Assembly (NCBI GenBank): GCA_964035015.1
Contig: OZ035998.1
Location: 39,491,559 to 39,555,558 of the forward strand
Length of the DNA stretch: 64,000 nt
Direction of reading: 5' to 3'
Source of the DNA: Corallium rubrum
Lineage: Eukaryota > Cnidaria > Anthozoa > Scleralcyonacea > Coralliidae
The notes under the pieces were generated by a model that did no database searches, was not told the DNA's origin, and saw nothing but the letters and a program-made list of their open reading frames with translations. The translations under genes were made by a program, and so were the position numbers. Positions within the stretch are counted from its first letter, which is position 1; every line of letters starts with the position of its first letter. Below, piece by piece: positions 58,474-64,000 of the stretch.

Positions 58474-58875
58474 CTAAATAATGTTTACAAGGAATTTAAA
58501 AATCTGATGCACATGCAGGTAAAAATGATTGTTTAAATCTATTTGTTTTACACTTGGGGATAATAAAATCCCTTTGGTTCCTAAGTAATAAATAGATGGA
58601 TTAACGTTAGGAAGAATATCATATAATTTGTGATCTCGATTTTCCACTATACTGTTAAAAGTTTTCTTGGTCAGATGATATCGACGGTGATGAAGGCTAT
58701 CCAGGTTTGTAATTGATAGTCTTTCAGAGTAGGATTTTCCAGGAAGAATAATTGATAATATACGCTTTTGAAATCGTTCAATGTTATCACTCAGATATTT
58801 TGGTAACGAGAAATGAAATACTTCACAACTGTATTCTAGAATCGGATAATGGTCTGGAAACTCGGCAAACTTCAA
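58474..58875 (-). pseudogene. LINE (non-LTR) reverse transcriptase C-terminal fragment
   Basis: An open stretch of 133 codons on the minus strand with the typical end of LINE ORF2: ILEYSCEVFHFSLPKYLSDN, then IERFQKRILSIILPG, then HHRRYHLTKKTFNSIV and HKLYDILP. This region follows the polymerase core in CR1/Jockey/RTE-type elements. The catalytic YxDD part is absent, so it is a 5'-truncated or eroded copy. Confidence 0.8.
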
Positions 58876-59070
58876 AGCGCCTATAATGAGCTGGGATTTT
58901 ATGTTGAACCATACCTTACACCGTGCACATCCTTTGTTTTAGGTCTATTAATATTTAAATAGCACGGTTGAGTGATTGCATGAACTGAAACGTTGTTATT
59001 GGACAATTCGTTCATTATACTAAAATACAATGTGTTCAGTGACCGTGTACCGTGGACAAAAATGCATAAA

Positions 59071-59217
59071 GGCTGATTTCCAGTCAGTGGAATTTTGCGA
59101 GCGGGCGGAATTTTTCTTTGTCTTTTGTGCTTTGAATTAGATTAGTTCCGCTCGAGTGCTCACAAGACAAAGAGAAATTCCGCCCGCTCGCAATATTCCA
59201 CTGACTGGAAATCAGCC
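59071..59217. mobile_element. 147-bp palindromic MITE, family D
   Basis: GGCTGATTTCCAGTCAGTGG and perfect complement; inner GCGAGCGGGCGGAATT arms; the centre has TAGATTAGTTCCGCTCGAG. It shares the overall plan and terminal GGCTG with the copies at 46772 and 47914. Next to TTAA on the right. Confidence 0.8.
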
Positions 59218-60132
59218 TTAAAGGCGAACAAAAAGATAGCCCAAAGACTTTAGCTGAGTTTCCAGACCATATCTCGATTGACTATGTTTAGACTACAATA
59301 GAATGCCAGTAAAAACAAAGTAAGATGGTTTATCCAAATGGTTTTGACAACTTCATGTGAAAACAGCGAATTTTAAAAGAAATGCTGGGAAAACTGTGAC
59401 AAAAAAAAAATTACGAGCGACATCTATAAAGTTTTCAAGTATTATTGCTCAACAGTGAACGACGTATGAAAACAGTTTAAAACGGTAGGCAAAACATATA
59501 CATGAACTTGTGAACATAGTATTTTGAATCACTAAATGAAACTATATAGACTATATATAAAAAAACATACCACGAGAAGACAGAAAAGCTGAAACCTTTT
59601 GACACTAAACTGTCTTTCTTCTGTTGTTCAACTATCCTTAACAAAACCGCTACAAGTCTTTACCTTTTAGTCAAATATTTTCCACATGCCAACCTCATCG
59701 TGCCATATGTCTTTGAAAAAAAGTTACAAATGACTTAGAACAAGCATTTTCGTCTTCAAACTCGAACAACACACTTTCAATTTCCACGGAGTCAGTCGAG
59801 TATTCAAAGCGACTTTCCAAGCGAACAGCCAAAAACGAGCAAGCGACGAAGAAGAACGACGAAGAATCTTTATCAACTAAACTTTAAAAACAATTGGACT
59901 GCATTCTAAATTCCCTTCGTAACTGGATCTTCACGTTTTGACTGTTTTTCACCACAAAAAAAAAGGTTCCAAGCTTCCCTGTCAGACTGCATGTCGGCAG
60001 TTATTTATTGTCGAACGATAAACTTTGGACTTTTTAATATCACGTGAACGTCATCTCGATTACGCAACTTTATTCAATTATGTTAATTTACTAATTATGT
60101 AAATTATAAATTGTACGATTAGCAAAAAAATA

Positions 60133-60284
60133 AATATGTTATTTACCGTTTTGGTCGGTCCATATAGAAAAATATTTGCCCTCGGTCTCAAAAATGTCCC
60201 TCGGCCTGCGGCCTCGGGCTTTTTTTAAGACCTCGGGCAAATATTTTTCTATACGGACCTCCCAGCCGGTAAATAACATATATA
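60133..60284. repeat. Hairpin with GGCCTGCGGCCTCGG loop
   Basis: Arms ATATGTTATTTACCG and GAAAAATATTTGCCCTCGG with complements on the other side. The CG-rich centre is itself palindromic. CG-loop hairpin class. 59288-60132 shows nothing certain. Confidence 0.78.
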
Positions 60285-60664
60285 TGTTTTAGAATTACCG
60301 ACCTTCTGCCAATAATATTTTTAGCGACGAAAAGGAATTACAGGTTTTCCTTATTGTTTTTTGGTTTACCTAGCAATCGAAGACTGTCAACCACTGACCT
60401 GTATATAACTGGACCGCTTGCTCTTGCCAAAAAAGTGTGGCCATTTGAACATGCAGCCGATCCGCACGTTGTAACCAATAAACTACTGTAATTGTAAAGG
60501 CATTGTATCCAGTAAGTTACTGGAAATTGTTTAATAAAGAGGTTTTTAATGAAACCCTTCCCCCCCCCGAACCCCCGAACCCTAATCTCAAAAATGTGAA
60601 TTTCCCGGGGGTAACCCTAATGTTAACATCAAAGACTCGGCGTATTAAAATACTACAAAATACT

Positions 60665-60814
<150 letters not shown>

Positions 60815-60964
60815 TTATTATATAGATGGGAGTGTTTTACTAAGAAATATGCAGTGACATATTTTCCATATCCTCACTAGTGAAGATATCGATCACGTGA
60901 TTAAACATTTTCCCACCTTTTGCGTTGAATCTATATAATAAAAAGAAAATTACACGCTGGCTTG

Positions 60965-61090
60965 AAGATATGAATTTTATCTTCTCGTGGTAAAAACGAT
61001 ATTTTACTCATTCGCTACGCTCATTCGTAAAATATTGTTTTCACCACTCGAAGATAAAATTCATATCGATCTTCGCACCACGTGTAACCA
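60965..61090. repeat. Hairpin with CATTCGCTACGCTCATTCG loop
   Basis: Arms GAAGATATGAATTTTATCTT and TAAAACGATATTTTAC with complements; the loop is CG-word rich. CG-loop hairpin class. It is followed by a TA run (61098-61152). Confidence 0.8.
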
Positions 61091-61095
61091 CCGTG

Positions 61096-61154
<59 letters not shown>

Positions 61155-61274
61155 ATTATATCTCCTCTCTCCGCTCCCCTCGCCCGCGTTCCGATTTTCA
61201 GCGGTTTTCTTTACTCCCCATTACTCTCTACCGCATTACTCTATGCTGCCTGCAAAACCCTATATACTGAAGAG

Positions 61275-61518
61275 CATAGAGATCATATAAATACTAGAGG
61301 GGGCATTGGCGGGAAAATTTGGTAACCACATGGGGGCCGCCATTACCTATGATATTTCAGTCAATTGGTTGGCAAACGTACTAGACCCAGTCCTTTGCCA
61401 ACCAACGCGCCTAATGTTTGCCTCTAAAAAAATCCAAGATGGCGACGTTCAATTGATTACCCGTGGTTGGCTGAAATTAAGATAGGATGCCCCCTCTAGT
61501 ATTTATATGATCTCTATG
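61275..61518. mobile_element. 244-bp hAT-like MITE
   Basis: 30-bp TIRs starting CATAGAGATCATATAAATAC; 8-bp duplication CTGAAGAG on both sides (61267-61274, 61519-61526). The interior has a second inverted pair (GGTTGGCAAA...TTTGCCAACC). Short, no coding capacity. Confidence 0.85.
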
Positions 61519-61572
61519 CTGAAGAGCTCAAAATTTATTTAAAAAGCTCTAGAAGCCTCTTTGGAGGAGAGA

Positions 61573-61665
61573 GGTTCAACATTGTTGAACGCGTGTTGAA
61601 CGAAAATTTGAACATGTTCAAATTTCGTTCAACATCATTCAACACCATTCAACAACGTTCAACAT
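61573..61665. repeat. GTTGAAC/GTTCAAC-word palindrome cluster
   Basis: GTTGAAC and GTTCAAC words recur about ten times around a central TTTGAACATGTTCAAA palindrome. Same style as the clusters at 45105 and 54128. Confidence 0.8.
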
Positions 61666-61811
61666 TTTGGGCAGGCCCGCAGACATGCATATTTAAATTT
61701 AAATTTAAATTCAGTGATACATCGTTAGTCCGTTAGTCATCTGATGCTACTGATGATTGCGTTAAGCACGCTGTAGCCTGAGCACGCTGTGAAACACAGT
61801 GTAATGACGAC

Positions 61812-61814
<3 letters not shown>

Positions 61815-61852
<38 letters not shown>
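61815..61852. repeat. (TA)n microsatellite
   Basis: Short TA run just before the hammerhead-like stretch. Confidence 0.9.
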
Positions 61853-61854
<2 letters not shown>

Positions 61855-61919
61855 ATAGTTTCAAATAAATTGTACATTAAGCTCTACATCTCTGTATCGA
61901 GCACTCTACACGTTTCTCT

Positions 61920-61946
61920 CTGACGAAGGCCTTCGCTCGAAACGTC
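61920..61946 (+). ncRNA. Hammerhead-like core
   Basis: Plus strand: CTGACGA, AGGCCTTCGCTC, GAAACGTC. The core order CUGANGA - short stem - GAAA is kept, but stem II is weak and the outer stems are not seen. It may be only a repeat-family motif. Confidence 0.35.
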
Positions 61947-62355
61947 GACTACTACGTTCTCTGTTTCGACAGTATATTTAACCGCTTACTATGTTTCGAA
62001 TTTCGATTGTTTCAACACTGCCTACGCAACACGCTACTTCTTCTGGACGATGACAATGACAGCATTGTTACTCGGGCTACTGTGGTAGCCGAGTCTCGGT
62101 TTCGCGATTAATTTTTGTTTTCTTGGGGTTGCGATATTGCCCCAACAGGCTTTACGAGACTATATATGCATGCAGGGGCGCCGGAAGCTACGTAAGGCGG
62201 CGGGGGCAGCCAAATAAAAAGGGCACTTTTTCTCAGCATTAATTTTTGCACGTGCATAACGGTATAATATAATATAATGAATGACAATGTATTGAGAAAG
62301 AAAATTCAACGATTGAGTTGTACATACTGATGCTACATTCCTATTTACATTTAAG

Positions 62356-62640
62356 TTAATGAATCGGAAAACACCCGCCAGGTGAAAAAGGCCTGGGCAC
62401 AAGACACAGCTCAACCTCGTTCTCATGCAGAGCGTTTTTGAAATTGGTAAGGTGGGAAAAGGTTCTGGCATCGACTGTTGGATTCGGTATTTTCATTGGT
62501 TGATTGCTTTTCTTAAACATTCCTCGCGAAACATATTTATGCGTAGTTTTGTGCCAGTTGTGATCAAATAGCTTCAATGGGACCGCCAACGGGACAAATA
62601 GGACGGCCATTACAATGAACTTCTCCCACGGGGCTGCCAT
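62356..62640 (-). CDS. Open frame of 94 codons inside nested MITE, doubtful gene
   Basis: It reads MAAPWEKFIVMAVLFVPLAV, then PLKLFDHNWHKTTHKYVSRG. The N-terminal hydrophobic stretch could be a membrane helix or signal anchor. The composition is protein-like for about 55 codons, then the frame runs into the MITE arm. I recognise no family. It could be a captured host-gene fragment or chance. Confidence 0.25.
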   Translation of the reverse strand: MAAPWEKFIVMAVLFVPLAVPLKLFDHNWHKTTHKYVSRGMFKKSNQPMKIPNPTVDARTFSHLTNFKNALHENEVELCLVPRPFSPGGCFPIH

Positions 62641-62773
62641 TACTCAGAATGATTTGGCATACTAAACTAAATTGCTAATTTATTACGCCAAGTATTTTTG
62701 GGTACTGTGACTAGCCGATGCCAAGGCTTTTTCCCACCCTCTAAATTTCAAAAACGCCCTGAGAACGAGGTTG
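62412..62773. mobile_element. MITE nested in the hAT element
   Basis: Inverted arms of about 60 bp: CAACCTCGTTCTCATGCAGA and the complement ending TGAGAACGAGGTTG, followed inward by GCGTTTTTGAAATT, GGTGGGAAAA and TGGCATCG in both arms. It must have inserted after, or been carried by, the hAT-like element. Confidence 0.75.
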
Positions 62774-63872
62774 GACATAGCTAACCCAAGGCAAAATTAA
62801 TTTGCTGTCTCTGTGTGGTCTGCAGTAATAAGTTAGCTTGTGAGTCATTTGAAATTTTGAGGTATTAATACAAGAGTCATTTAATACAATAATACAAATG
62901 GCAATTCCTGTAGAAAACATTCCTCTTACAAGAAAGGGCAATTGGTTCCCCCCGTGCTGCCCCCGCGCTGTAAGGGCAGGGGGGGGGGGGGGCAGCTGCC
63001 CCCGCTGCCCCCGTGGCTCCGGCGCCCCTGTATGCATGACATGCATGTGACCCACTGCCTTCTTTCTTTTCGATCGAGTGGTTGTTCGAAGTTGGTGGTG
63101 TTTTTGTCAGCTGCTTGCTTGGAAGTGTTTAAAGTCAGTTATGTGGCTGGGAAGTATCTTATTCTTGAATACGCTCACAATGCTTACAATTGCACACGCT
63201 GATCGCGGTAGACCTACTCTAATAAAAGATGCCGAGCGATTTCGAAACGGGTTGGTCCGCGATCTCGATATAAACCGTATACTGAAAATGTGTACTCGAT
63301 CAAACTTATACGAAGACTCTCGATATCAATGTTATACAAAAACTCTCGTTTACATGTGTTATTAAATTGTACTGAAAAATGTTGCTCAAGTGCTGTAAAT
63401 CAAAGAACAAAGAACGTTATTGCTAACTTGCAAGTGAAAGGTTAACATACTGTGTTGACATCTTCATCGAGGCTGACATTACCAGAAGGCCTTAAATATT
63501 TAATTGTGTCTTTGAATGCTGTATGGAAATACGTTCAATGTATTGAGGTAACTGCATTATTTGTGATTTGTTTATTTAAACTTGTATTGTTTATTATTGT
63601 ACTGATGTCTTGCAAATAAAAGTCGATGTTATTCAACAGTGTATAGTTTCATCAAGTGTGTATTCATTATCGATCGTTTATGCACAGCCAAATAAATCAG
63701 AAAGCACGTTGCCATCAGATAACCCTGTTTCACTTGAAATCTTACCTGTACGTAGTTCGTATTAATAAATCTTCTTTGTTATATTGTATATATTTTTGTA
63801 ACTTGAGTAATGCTGTCCATTGTGAGCTAAACAGCCTGTAAGTAGCCCGATTTTACGCCTAGCGGGCGTCTT

Positions 63873-64000
63873 GTTTGTTTGTTTGTTTGTTTGTTTGTTT
63901 GTGTTTGTTTGTTTGTTGTTTGTTTGTTTGTTTGTTTGTTTGTTTGTTTGTTTGTTTGTTTGTTTGTGTTTGTTTTGTTTGTTTGTTTGTTTGTTTGTTT
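63873..64000. repeat. (TTTG)n tail at the window end
   Basis: TTTG repeats with a few slips, continuing off the window. It directly follows the end motif of the long repeat at 62069-63872. Confidence 0.95.

Larger units (their letters stand above)
58304..59287. mobile_element. Possible TIR element enclosing a LINE fragment and a MITE
   Basis: ACATAGTCAATCGAGATA (58304-58321) has a perfect inverted copy TATCTCGATTGACTATGT (59270-59287). Between them lie the LINE fragment 58474-58875 and the family D MITE 59071-59217. The 18-bp match could mark a composite element or just two ends of a small one with insertions. Confidence 0.4.
62173..63030. mobile_element. 858-bp non-autonomous hAT-like element
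   Basis: TIR CAGGGGCGCCGGA at both ends (right end inverted), followed by GGGGGCAGC-type words. Perfect 8-bp duplication TATGCATG (62165-62172, 63031-63038). No transposase. It contains a nested MITE. Confidence 0.85.
62069..63872. repeat. Unclassified long dispersed repeat, interrupted by a hAT element
   Basis: 62069-62160 matches 48096-48200 (ACTCGGGCTACTGTGGTAGC, TTGGGGTTGCGAT). After the hAT insertion, similarity to 48170-48230 resumes at 63039 (ATGTGACCCACTGCCTTCTT). The right end reads GCCCGATTTTACGCCTAGCG, then GGCGTCTTG, and passes into a TTTG tail, as a retroposed element would. No clear protein. Confidence 0.5.

Overview
The window is animal nuclear DNA: AT-rich, with split genes using GT-AG introns of 72 bp to 3.8 kb, many microsatellites and dozens of small terminal-inverted-repeat (TIR) elements. 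The two gene types and the repeat style (5S-derived SINEs, palindromic MITEs) suggest a marine invertebrate. My best guess is a cnidarian, perhaps an anthozoan, but nothing here fixes the phylum.

Two genes could be assembled exon by exon with reading phases that agree throughout. On the plus strand, positions 1939-27285 hold the last 17 exons of a single-pass membrane protein. Its layout is six EGF modules, SEA domain 1, an EGF module, SEA domain 2, a final EGF module, a 7-residue linker exon, a transmembrane segment and a cytoplasmic tail of nearly 60 residues. Its 5' end lies to the left of the window. On the minus strand, 55127 down to 33697 holds a complete 15-exon DUS3L gene (tRNA-dihydrouridine 47 synthase) of 609 codons, with two CCCH zinc fingers and the flavin-dependent DUS domain. 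The genes converge on a 6.4-kb intergenic stretch (27286-33696) that holds repeats and no exon I recognise. To the right of DUS3L lie repeats, a dead LINE fragment, and one possible first exon with a signal peptide (56028-56109, plus strand).

Most of the remaining DNA is repeats in introns and flanks. Elements with readable target-site duplications (TSDs) include hAT-like ones with 8-bp TSDs (18257-18598, 61275-61518, 62173-63030), ones with TAA/TTA TSDs that look like PIF/Harbinger MITEs (10607-11077, 13385-14236, 21576-22337), ones with TTAA TSDs (11373-11725, 12430-12838, 45431-46767), and two related elements with 8-9 bp TSDs starting TAGCCTGTG or similar (40763-41082, 55402-55863).

The most striking observation is the element at 55402-55863. 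Between its TIRs sits a 374-bp segment that I read as identical to DUS3L sequence at 51821-52194: most of exon 3, its splice acceptor and part of intron 2. The element sits about 275 bp upstream of the DUS3L start codon, in the same orientation as the gene. It looks like a very recent gene-fragment capture by a Mutator-like (Pack-type) element, reinserted beside its donor gene. Other notable points are a duplicated EGF+SEA four-exon module in which only the second SEA domain keeps the GSVxV self-cleavage motif, a GC-AG intron in DUS3L, hammerhead-ribozyme-like cores, 5S-rRNA-derived SINEs, and a class of hairpins with unrelated arms but similar CG-rich loop words.
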